7,443 nucleotides of DNA, from positions 1 through 7,443 of the forward strand of contig CAJYHD010000647.1 in the NCBI GenBank assembly GCA_913773715.1. Reading direction: 5' to 3'. A program made the position numbers and the translations under genes. The stretch is from an uncultured Sphingobium sp. Lineage in GTDB: Bacteria > Pseudomonadota > Alphaproteobacteria > Sphingomonadales > Sphingomonadaceae. The notes beneath the pieces are model-generated. The model did no database searches. It saw nothing but the letters and a program-made list of their open reading frames with translations, and was not told the origin of the DNA. Below are positions 1 to 4,718 of this stretch, piece by piece. Within the stretch, counting starts at the first letter, position 1; the number at the start of each line of letters is the position of its first letter.

Positions 1-23
1 GATTGTCGCCTTTGGCGACAATC
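1..23. repeat. Perfect 10-bp inverted repeat inside a coding end
   Basis: GATTGTCGCC and GGCGACAATC are exact reverse complements separated by TTT. The repeat lies inside the reading frame of the partial gene that begins the window, where it encodes IVAFGDN, so it may be partly a product of codon choice. No T-run follows, so it does not look like an intrinsic terminator. A function is not apparent. Confidence 0.5.
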
Positions 24-109
24 CCGATGTGCTATCCGCGCAGGCGGCAGCGGCGGGGTATGACATCACTCCGGTGCGGCAGATCATGGATACGCTTGCG
101 CCGCAGTAA
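2..109 (+). CDS. C-terminal end of an unrecognised protein (partial)
   Basis: An open frame enters the window at base 2 and runs 35 codons to a TAA at 107-109. The visible tail begins IVAFGDNPDVLSAQAAAAGY and ends IMDTLAPQ. Codon third positions are mostly G or C, as in the neighbouring genes, which supports real coding. The gene converges on metW, with 13 bases between the two stop codons. Too little is present to assign a family, and I do not recognise the tail. The alternating small hydrophobic and helical pattern suggests the end of a soluble enzyme, but that is only an impression. Confidence 0.6.
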   Translation: MVAFGDNPDVLSAQAAAAGYDITPVRQIMDTLAPQ

Positions 110-122
110 GCGGGATTTTCGC

Positions 123-716
123 CTATAGCCGCAGCAGGAACACGGCGTGCTCAGCGAACAGGTTGGCGTTGGCGTGCGTGGTTTCGCGATCGCCCTTCAG
201 GAACCATTGCCCGTCGATCTTCCAGCCGCGATCCTTCACCAGCGCGCGGAAATCATCGACGGTCAGGTGATGGATGTTAAGCGTGTCGTACCAGGTGTCG
301 GGCAGCAGCCGCGTTACCGGCATCCGCCCGCCCCACAGTAGCGAAAGCCGCCCACGCCAATGCGCGAAATTGGGGAAGGAGACAAAGGCCTGCCGCCCGA
401 TGCGCAGCAGTTCCTCGACCACTAGGTCGGGCCGTCGCGTCGTCTGGAGTGTCTGGCTGAGGATCGCGTAGTCGAAGCTGGCGTCGGGATAATAAGCGAG
501 ATCGGTATCGGCGTCGCCCTGCACCACCGACAGGCCGCGCTCGACCGCCGAGGCGACGTTGGACGCGTCGAGTTCCAACCCGCGCGCATCCACGCCTGCT
601 CCGTCGCGCAGCGCCGCCATCAGCGCGCCATCGCCGCAGCCGACATCCAGCACGCGCGCGTCCTGTCGCACCGTCCGCGCGATGAGCGCAAGGTCGGGGC
701 GCAACGCCGCGCTCAT
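123..716 (-). CDS. metW: MetW, methyltransferase-like methionine biosynthesis protein
   Basis: This 197-residue protein matches the MetW family in length and layout. It has a class I methyltransferase-like Rossmann fold: the SAM-binding glycine loop [11 protein letters not shown] lies at about residues 22-32, the acidic end of strand 2 at GLELD (46-50), and a GDAD segment at 67-70. The family-typical stretches [11 protein letters not shown] (86-96), [11 protein letters not shown] (113-123) and the middle [11 protein letters not shown] (142-152) are all visible. MetW partners MetX; in some proteobacteria MetX-type homoserine succinyltransferases are reported to need MetW for activity. Its ATG overlaps the metX stop as ATGA (713-716), which indicates translational coupling in a two-gene operon. 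Whether it methylates anything is not established by the sequence. Confidence 0.93.
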   Translation of the reverse strand: MSAALRPDLALIARTVRQDARVLDVGCGDGALMAALRDGAGVDARGLELDASNVASAVERGLSVVQGDADTDLAYYPDASFDYAILSQTLQTTRRPDLVVEELLRIGRQAFVSFPNFAHWRGRLSLLWGGRMPVTRLLPDTWYDTLNIHHLTVDDFRALVKDRGWKIDGQWFLKGDRETTHANANLFAEHAVFLLRL

Positions 717-1849
717 GCCCGTCCGCCGCGCAGGAAGCCGTCCACGACGCGGTTCAGCTCCGGGCTTTCGAGCAGGAAGGCGTCATGTCCGAAGGGGCTG
801 GACAGTTCGACGAAGCTCGCCTGCGCGCCGCCTGCGTTCAGGGCGTGGACGATGACGCGGGACTCGGCGGTCGGATAAAGCCAGTCGGTATCGAAGCTGA
901 CGAGGCAGAAGCGCGCCTTGGTCGCCGTGAACGCTGTGGCGAGCGATCCGCCATGATCCTCGGCGATGTCGTAATAGTCCATCGCGCGGGTGATGTAGAG
1001 ATAGGAGTTGGCGTCGAACCGCTCGACGAAGCTCAACCCCTGATGCCGCAAATAGCTCTCTATCTGGAAGTCCGCGTCGAAGCCGAAAGTCTTCGCGTCA
1101 CGCCCCTGAAGCCGCCGCCCGAACTTTTCGGTCAGGCCCGCTTCGGACAGATAGGTAATGTGCGCCGCCATCCGCGCGACGGCGAGGCCCGCGCTCGGGA
1201 TCTGGCCGTCGGCATAGTAATCGCCGCCACGCCAGTTGGGGTCGGCCATGATTGCCTGGCGGCCCACTTCGTGGAAGGCGATATTCTGCGCGCTGTGGCG
1301 GGCGGTGGAGGCGATCACGACGCAGCGTTCCACCCGGTCGGGGAAGAGCGTGGGCCAAGTGAGCGCCTGCATGCCGCCCATCGATCCGCCGACGACCGCG
1401 GCCAGTCCGTCGACGCCCAGATGATCGAGCAGCAACGCCTGCGCCCGCACCATGTCGGCGATGGTGATGACGGGAAAGCGCATGGCGTGGGGCGTGCCGC
1501 TCGCCGCGTCGATGCTGGCGGGACCGGACGATCCCATGCAGCTGCCGATGACGTTGGAGCAGATGATGAAGTGGCGCGCCGGGTCGATTGGCTTGCCTTC
1601 GCCGACCATGCGCCACCACCAGCCCGGCTTGCCGGTGACGGGGTGGTCCGACGCGACATATTGATCGCCGGTCAGTGCGTGGCAGATGAGGATGACATTG
1701 GACTTGTCCGCATTCATCGCGCCGTAGGTTTCGTAGGCGATGTCGACCGGGCCGAGGCTTGCCCCGCCCGACAGGCGCAACGGCCCGGTCAGGCGAACCT
1801 GCCGGCGCAGGCCGAAACGGCTGTCTTCGCTCAGGGGGACGCTTGCCAT
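713..1849 (-). CDS. metX: Homoserine O-acyltransferase (MetX), probably acetyl
   Basis: The product, 378 residues, is a cytoplasmic alpha/beta-hydrolase that acylates L-homoserine, the first committed step of methionine synthesis. The nucleophile elbow GGSMGGMQ places the catalytic serine at 156. The acid is in SFDTDWLYP (Asp320 or, more likely, Asp322) and the base is His355 in SPFGHDAFL. Family blocks such as YETYG (39-43), CHALTGDQY (56-64), [12 protein letters not shown] (99-110) and RHFIICSN (92-99) are intact. The length is usual for MetX. The start at 1849 gives a normal N-terminus; no Shine-Dalgarno precedes it, and a TTGACA element lies about 33 bases upstream. It is the first gene of metX-metW. 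Acetyl-CoA is the default guess for an alphaproteobacterium, but the MetX family also includes succinyltransferases that work with MetW, so the acyl donor is open. Confidence 0.93.
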   Translation of the reverse strand: MASVPLSEDSRFGLRRQVRLTGPLRLSGGASLGPVDIAYETYGAMNADKSNVILICHALTGDQYVASDHPVTGKPGWWWRMVGEGKPIDPARHFIICSNVIGSCMGSSGPASIDAASGTPHAMRFPVITIADMVRAQALLLDHLGVDGLAAVVGGSMGGMQALTWPTLFPDRVERCVVIASTARHSAQNIAFHEVGRQAIMADPNWRGGDYYADGQIPSAGLAVARMAAHITYLSEAGLTEKFGRRLQGRDAKTFGFDADFQIESYLRHQGLSFVERFDANSYLYITRAMDYYDIAEDHGGSLATAFTATKARFCLVSFDTDWLYPTAESRVIVHALNAGGAQASFVELSSPFGHDAFLLESPELNRVVDGFLRGGRA

Positions 1850-1858
1850 GATGCGGTC

Positions 1859-1887
1859 GGGCTAGGACTGGGGCGCGGCGCTGTCAA
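1859..1887 (-). promoter_or_regulatory. Candidate metX promoter
   Basis: On the minus strand a perfect TTGACA (1887-1882) is followed, after 17 bases, by TAGCCC (1864-1859). The -35 is ideal, while the -10 matches the consensus only in its first two bases. Transcription would begin around 1851-1853, two to four bases before the metX ATG. No purine-rich ribosome binding site is present, so the metX mRNA may be leaderless or nearly so. Confidence 0.4.
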
Positions 1888-1915
1888 TCTGGCGCTTCAG
1901 CGTGGCAGGCCCTAG

Positions 1916-2875
1916 ATGGGCGGCATGACTGAAACTCTGCGCCCCGTCGTCGTCGCCTATGGCCCGCTTTACCCCTATCTGATGCAGCAGCTGGAACGCC
2001 GCTTCACCGTCCATTGCGTGCCTGCGGAGGCCGATCTTGCAATGCTTCCCGGTGCGGTTCGGGAAGCGCGGGGGTTGGTGAGTTTCGGGTCGGTGGGCGC
2101 GTCGGCGGCAATCATGGATGCGTTGCCCAAGCTGGAGATGATTGGACTTTTCTCGGTCGGCTATGACAAGGTCGATATCGATCATGCCCGCGCCAAGGGC
2201 ATCCGCGTCAGCAACACGCCCGACGTGCTGACCGACGATGTGGCTGACCTCGCCGTCGGGCTGCTCTATGCGACGGTCCGCAACATCGCCGCGAACGACC
2301 GGCTGGTGCGGTCGGGTGCTTGGGAAGGCGGCAAGAAGCCTGCGCTATCCGGGCGGGTGACCGGGCGGCGGATCGGGATATTGGGGCTGGGCCGGATCGG
2401 ACGCGCCATCGCCCGGCGGTTGGAGCCTGTCGCGGGTGAGATCGTTTATCATAATCGGCGGGAGGCGGAGGATACGCCCTATCGCTATATCGCTGATCCC
2501 ATCGCCTTCGCGCGGAAGAGCGAGGTCATCATCGTCGCGACATCGGGCGGACCGGAGGCGGCGAAGCTGGTGGATCGTGCGATGCTCGATGCGCTGGGGC
2601 CAGACGGCGTGATCGTCAACATCAGCCGGGGCAGCGTGATCGACGAGGATGCGCTGGTGGCGGCGCTCGCCGACAAGCGGATCGGTGGTGCGGGGCTGGA
2701 TGTGTTCGCCAAGGAACCGCAGGTGCCAGACGCGCTGCTGGCGATGGATCATGTCGTGCTGCAACCGCATCAGGGCAGCGCCACGGTGCATACGCGCGGA
2801 GCGATGGCCGATCTGGTCGTCGCCAATCTGGAGGCGCATTTTGCGGGGGAGAAGCTCCCGACGCCGGTGGTTTAG
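1916..2875 (+). CDS. D-isomer-specific 2-hydroxyacid dehydrogenase
   Basis: This 319-residue cytoplasmic oxidoreductase belongs to the D-2-hydroxyacid dehydrogenase family and probably reduces glyoxylate, hydroxypyruvate or a similar 2-keto acid. The nucleotide-binding motif GLGRIG is at 157-162, and strand 2 ends in HNRR (179-182). Basic residues there, rather than an acid, favour NADPH. The catalytic set is Arg238 (NISRGS), Glu267 (KEP) and His285 (QPHQGSAT). The substrate loop SVGYDKVD (80-87) and the SNTPDVLTDDVADLA block (99-113) are typical. Two in-frame ATGs exist, at 1916 and 1925; GGCAGG at 1904-1909 suits the first, but the second is possible and would remove three residues. It is divergent from metX, 66 bases away, and a palindromic repeat follows its stop. 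The exact substrate cannot be read from the sequence, so no symbol is given. Confidence 0.9.
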   Translation: MGGMTETLRPVVVAYGPLYPYLMQQLERRFTVHCVPAEADLAMLPGAVREARGLVSFGSVGASAAIMDALPKLEMIGLFSVGYDKVDIDHARAKGIRVSNTPDVLTDDVADLAVGLLYATVRNIAANDRLVRSGAWEGGKKPALSGRVTGRRIGILGLGRIGRAIARRLEPVAGEIVYHNRREAEDTPYRYIADPIAFARKSEVIIVATSGGPEAAKLVDRAMLDALGPDGVIVNISRGSVIDEDALVAALADKRIGGAGLDVFAKEPQVPDALLAMDHVVLQPHQGSATVHTRGAMADLVVANLEAHFAGEKLPTPVV

Positions 2876-2883
2876 AACAATTC

Positions 2884-2961
2884 CCCGTTCGCCCTGAGCC
2901 TGTCGAAGGGTTCTCTTCTTTCCCTAACAAAGAGGGCTTCGACAAGCTCAGCCCGAACGGG
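2884..2961. repeat. REP-like palindromic repeat, copy 1
   Basis: Two 25-base arms (2884-2908 and 2937-2961) are inverted and agree at 22 of 25 positions, with a 28-base spacer. The outer ends read CCCGTTCG and CGAACGGG, and the inner parts read TGTCGAAG and CTTCGACA. This matches a palindrome I recall as scattered between genes in sphingomonad genomes. It begins nine bases after the dehydrogenase stop and could act as a transcription barrier or mRNA 3'-end stabiliser from both sides. The right arm shares 19 of 22 positions with the right arm of the copy at 6300-6376. Confidence 0.85.
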
Positions 2962-2999
2962 TTTGGGTGTGCATGAATAAAGAACCCCAGACATGAGAG

Positions 3000-3031
3000 G
3001 GGCCGCCGGATGCGCGAAGCTCCGACGGCCC
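3000..3031 (-). terminator. Strong hairpin, possible terminator of the small minus-strand unit
   Basis: Arms 3000-3010 and 3021-3031 form an 11-bp stem with a 10-base loop. In minus-strand RNA all eleven pairs form, one of them G-U; in plus-strand RNA the same position is a C-A mismatch. This suggests that the minus strand is the one transcribed. No immediate T-run follows; a T-rich stretch (TTCTTTATT) lies about 16 bases further on. Termination is therefore plausible but not clear. Confidence 0.45.
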
Positions 3032-3167
3032 ATCATTGACATGGTCAGCGGCCGGAAGTGCCGCCCTTGGGAAATGAAAATCGCGCTGTCTTGCCGTCAG
3101 GAGCCAGGGCCTGTATTTCGGCACTGGTGATAGGCTCCGTCCGGCTGGACCGACGCAGCGGCGTCGC

Positions 3168-3224
3168 TCAGCGGCGCATTTCCCGAATGGACTTGACCGA
3201 CCTCACTGCTGAACCATGAGACAT
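3168..3224 (-). CDS. Candidate 18-residue small protein with an extreme ribosome binding site
   Basis: A minus-strand ATG at 3224-3222 opens the peptide MSHGSAVRSVKSIREMRR, followed by TGA (3170-3168). The support is its ribosome binding site: 15 bases complementary to the very end of 16S rRNA, with seven bases between AGGAGG and the ATG. The peptide is basic, with net positive charge concentrated in its second half, and has no membrane segment. After the TGA the same frame stays open for 40 more codons, ending GKTARFSFPKGGTSGR and a TGA at 3047-3045, with no ATG, GTG or TTG to restart. A 6-bp hairpin (3151-3166) begins one base after the first TGA. It could be a genuine microprotein, a leader peptide, or a longer gene broken by one stop. 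I do not recognise the family. Confidence 0.35.
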   Translation of the reverse strand: MSHGSAVRSVKSIREMRR

Positions 3225-3225
3225 C

Positions 3226-3240
3226 GGATCACCTCCTTTC
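3226..3240 (-). promoter_or_regulatory. Fifteen-base Shine-Dalgarno, full complement of the 16S 3' end
   Basis: The minus strand reads GAAAGGAGGTGATCC. The plus strand, GGATCACCTCCTTTC, is the conserved 3' terminal sequence of bacterial 16S rRNA. The core AGGAGG ends seven bases before the ATG at 3224, an ideal distance. The sequence immediately outside does not continue the 16S match, so this is not a fragment of an rRNA gene. Confidence 0.75.
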
Positions 3241-3300
3241 GCTATGTTGAGCCCTCGTGACCGGCTTGGCGGCTGCGCCGTTTCACCGTCCACAAAACGG

Positions 3301-3355
3301 AATGTGAATCAGATGGAGTGAGCGATCAAGACTTGTATTTTTCTTTTTCGGAATC
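3301..3355 (-). promoter_or_regulatory. Candidate promoter of the small minus-strand unit
   Basis: On the minus strand an A-rich tract with AAAAAGAAAAATA (within 3331-3355) resembles an UP element. It is followed by TTGATC (3329-3324) and, 17 bases later, by CACATT (3306-3301). The -35 and A-tract are reasonable; the -10 matches only three of six consensus bases. Transcription would start near 3294, giving a leader of about 70 bases before the 18-codon ORF. This stretch is visibly more A+T-rich than its surroundings. Confidence 0.3.
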
Positions 3356-3400
3356 ATACTTCTGCGTCCGCTTCGCCCGGCGCGGCGCGTCGTTTTCGTA

Positions 3401-3961
3401 TCAGCGGCAATCCTCGATCACGCGACCGATTTCGGCCCAGGCCGGCACGATCAGAGGTGCCGCGCCCGCCGCCTCCACCGCGATCTTGCCGCGGCTGTAG
3501 GCGATCTGATCCCAGGCGGTGTCGGACGCAGTCCGCGCAGCGACCAGGCCAGCGGCGGGATCGATTCCGGCGGGCCAGCTTTGCGCGCCATAGCTTGTGC
3601 GGATGGTGAGAGCATTGCCCTGCGCCACGCCCGCCCGCGCGAGCGTGATGCGGCGGCCGGCCCGGTCGCAGCGGAGCGTCAGCTGCGGGCTGGCGGGGGA
3701 AAGGCCGAAGCGCGCGATCGATCCGTTCGCCTCTATGGCATAGCTCCAGTCACCCGGCGCGGCGGGTCGATATTGCCACTCGACCGGCGCGGGCGGCGGC
3801 GGGGTTGCCGCAGGCTCGGGAGTGGGGCGCACCGGGGCTGGCCGGGGCAAAGGCGTTGGCACGGGGCGTTGCGGCTCGCCTGGCCCCACACAGCCCGCCA
3901 GTAGGGCGAGGCTAGAGAGCGATGCGGCAAGGGAGGGCGAAGGGAACTTTGGAAAAGGCAT
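3401..3961 (-). CDS. Proline-rich lipoprotein of unknown function
   Basis: The 186-residue product begins with a short signal peptide ending in the lipobox LAGC (21-24), so Cys24 would be lipidated. Residue +2 is Val, not Asp, which fits sorting to the outer membrane. A proline-rich linker (about 31-59) leads to a globular domain (about 61-186) with a Trp/Tyr-rich start (EWQYRPAAPGDWSYAIEANG) and a tail with VPAWAEIGRVIEDCR. Two cysteines, 98 and 185, could form a disulfide in the periplasm. I recognise no catalytic motif and assign no function. It is divergent from the rpsM operon. No clear Shine-Dalgarno precedes the ATG at 3961; the nearby ATG at 3972 is out of frame. Codon use matches the neighbours. 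Confidence 0.85.
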   Translation of the reverse strand: MPFPKFPSPSLAASLSSLALLAGCVGPGEPQRPVPTPLPRPAPVRPTPEPAATPPPPAPVEWQYRPAAPGDWSYAIEANGSIARFGLSPASPQLTLRCDRAGRRITLARAGVAQGNALTIRTSYGAQSWPAGIDPAAGLVAARTASDTAWDQIAYSRGKIAVEAAGAAPLIVPAWAEIGRVIEDCR

Positions 3962-3967
3962 CGCGGT

Positions 3968-3996
3968 TTCATGCCGGACTGCACCGTGCCGCTCAA
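3968..3996 (-). promoter_or_regulatory. Weak candidate promoter of the lipoprotein gene
   Basis: TTGAGC (3996-3991) is separated by 17 bases from CATGAA (3973-3968) on the minus strand. A start about seven bases later would fall on the ATG itself, giving a leaderless mRNA, in line with the absence of a ribosome binding site. The -10 match is poor, so this is tentative. Confidence 0.2.
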
Positions 3997-4053
3997 GGGC
4001 GAAAAGGGCGAGCCGTCGAGCGCCTGGGTCGGCCCGTCACGCGGGCGCGACGA

Positions 4054-4082
4054 TTGACAGCGATGGGCCGAATCGCTAAGGG
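4054..4082 (+). promoter_or_regulatory. Candidate promoter of the rpsM operon
   Basis: A perfect TTGACA (4054-4059) is followed, after 17 bases, by TAAGGG (4077-4082), or CTAAGG with a 16-base spacer. The start site would be near 4087-4090, giving a leader of about 160 bases before rpsM. There is no plus-strand gene between the dehydrogenase and rpsM, so a promoter is required in this gap. Confidence 0.5.
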
Positions 4083-4084
4083 CG

Positions 4085-4197
4085 CTGTTCCCCAACACGC
4101 CGGTGAGCGGCGGTGCGTCCTGCACCGGCCGTCTTTTTTGCGTCATGGGGAACAGGAATTGGCCATCTATCCTCGCCAGGGACCGATGGCCTGACGC
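4085..4197 (+). promoter_or_regulatory. Structured rpsM leader RNA with predicted pseudoknot
   Basis: Three perfect pairings are seen. CTGTTCCCC (4085-4093) pairs with GGGGAACAG (4147-4155). GCGTCA (4140-4145) pairs with TGACGC (4192-4197). GGCCATC (4161-4167) pairs with GATGGCC (4185-4191), directly stacked under the second stem. The first and second pairings cross, so together they make a pseudoknot. An intrinsic-terminator hairpin (4107-4139) sits inside the first. The E. coli alpha operon leader upstream of rpsM is a pseudoknot bound by S4; a relation here is inference. If transcription starts near 4089, only about six of the nine pairs in the first stem would remain. Confidence 0.5.
4107..4139 (+). 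terminator. Terminator-like attenuator ahead of rpsM
   Basis: The stem 4107-4116 with 4122-4132 has ten pairs (one G-U) and one bulged G, with a five-base loop GTCCT. It is followed after one C by six T (4134-4139). It works only in the plus direction. No plus-strand gene ends upstream of it, so it most plausibly terminates transcripts that start at the rpsM promoter, either as an attenuator or by making a short RNA of about 50 bases. Confidence 0.65.
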
Positions 4198-4249
4198 TTT
4201 GAGATAGGCCGGCCCCGCGCCGCCCTGTGGAGCAGGAGATTTACTTACC

Positions 4250-4618
4250 ATGGCACGTATCGCGGGTGTCAACATCCCGACCAACAAGCGCGTGATCATC
4301 GCGCTCACCTACATTCACGGCATCGGCCGTCACACCGCCGTTTCGATCGCCGACAAGCTGGGTATCGACCACAGCCGCCGCGTTCAGGACCTGTCGGACG
4401 CCGAAGTCCTCCAGATCCGCGAAGCCATCGACGCCGACCTGACCGTCGAAGGCGATCTGCGTCGCGAAACCGCGATGAACATCAAGCGCCTGATGGACCT
4501 CGCCTGCTATCGCGGCCTGCGTCATCGCAAGGGCCTGCCGGTGCGTGGCCAGCGCACGCACACCAATGCGCGCACCCGCAAGGGCAAGGCCAAGCCGATC
4601 GCCGGTAAGAAGAAGTAA
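4250..4618 (+). CDS. rpsM: Small ribosomal subunit protein S13
   Basis: This 122-residue protein starts [15 protein letters not shown] and is full length for S13 (uS13), which sits in the head of the 30S subunit and contacts the P-site tRNA and the 50S bridges. The helix-turn-helix-like [11 protein letters not shown] (18-28) and the basic tail with [20 protein letters not shown] (90-109) are typical. AGGAG at 4234-4238 lies 11 bases before the ATG. It is the first gene of the operon rpsM-rpsK-rpoA-rplQ. In many bacteria secY and adk lie just upstream; here a lipoprotein gene on the opposite strand does, so the operon is driven from its own long leader. The 100-base spacer to rpsK starts with a strong hairpin directly after the stop codon. 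Confidence 0.98.
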   Translation: MARIAGVNIPTNKRVIIALTYIHGIGRHTAVSIADKLGIDHSRRVQDLSDAEVLQIREAIDADLTVEGDLRRETAMNIKRLMDLACYRGLRHRKGLPVRGQRTHTNARTRKGKAKPIAGKKK

Positions 4619-4641
4619 GAAACAGTCCGGGGGACTGTTTC
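4619..4641 (+). terminator. Perfect 10-bp hairpin directly after rpsM (partial terminator or processing site)
   Basis: GAAACAGTCC (4619-4628) and GGACTGTTTC (4632-4641) pair completely around a GGG loop, starting one base after the TAA. The following GTCTTCTTCTCC is pyrimidine-rich but not a T-run, so any termination would be partial. GGACTG (4632-4637) can instead pair with CAGTCC at 4662-4667, offering an alternative fold. Confidence 0.5.
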
Positions 4642-4656
4642 GTCTTCTTCTCCGCC

Positions 4657-4686
4657 GGAGGCAGTCCTCAACTGGGCACAGCCTCC
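4657..4686 (+). promoter_or_regulatory. Second hairpin in the rpsM-rpsK spacer
   Basis: GGAGGC (4657-4662) pairs with GCCTCC (4681-4686), and inside it CAGT (4662-4665) can pair with ACTG (4671-4674), partly competing. The hairpin ends 20 bases before the rpsK ribosome binding site AGGA (4706-4709). No T-run follows. Confidence 0.35.
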
Positions 4687-4718
4687 AGCAACACAAGATT
4701 TCAGTAGGATAGAGCAAA

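Noticed and set aside
785..1915. A 376-codon open frame on the plus strand opposite metX.
   Set aside because: metX is an unmistakable MetX enzyme with catalytic residues in place. The opposite frame reads as low-complexity Arg/Ala/Gly/Asp sequence with no recognisable motif, as expected for antisense frames in GC-rich DNA.
1850..1915. SAM riboswitch upstream of metX.
   Set aside because: The 66-base divergent gap contains no pseudoknot-type pairing of the SAM-II kind that I could find, and the predicted start site leaves no leader to hold one.
3036..3064. Plus-strand promoter with TTGACA at 3036-3041.
   Set aside because: No acceptable -10 follows at 16-18 bases, and there is no plus-strand gene for it to drive.
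3151..3170. TGA as a selenocysteine codon with the adjacent hairpin as a SECIS element.
   Set aside because: The hairpin has only a 6-bp stem and a four-base loop very near the TGA, unlike bacterial SECIS geometry, and no selenoprotein family fits the frame.
3226..3240. Fragment of a 16S rRNA gene on the plus strand.
   Set aside because: Only 15 bases match; the flanks differ from the 16S end on both sides, and an ATG lies at ideal distance on the other strand, so a Shine-Dalgarno is the better reading.
3318..3500. A 60-codon plus-strand ORF starting at GTG.
   Set aside because: It runs into the lipoprotein gene in antisense, its start is weak, and it crosses the A/T-rich tract read better as a minus-strand promoter.
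4063..4194. A possible 43-codon upstream ORF in the rpsM leader (ATG at 4063).
   Set aside because: The ATG lies inside the spacer of the predicted promoter, upstream of the likely transcription start, and has no ribosome binding site. The frame also exists only as the end of a longer open stretch antisense to the lipoprotein start.
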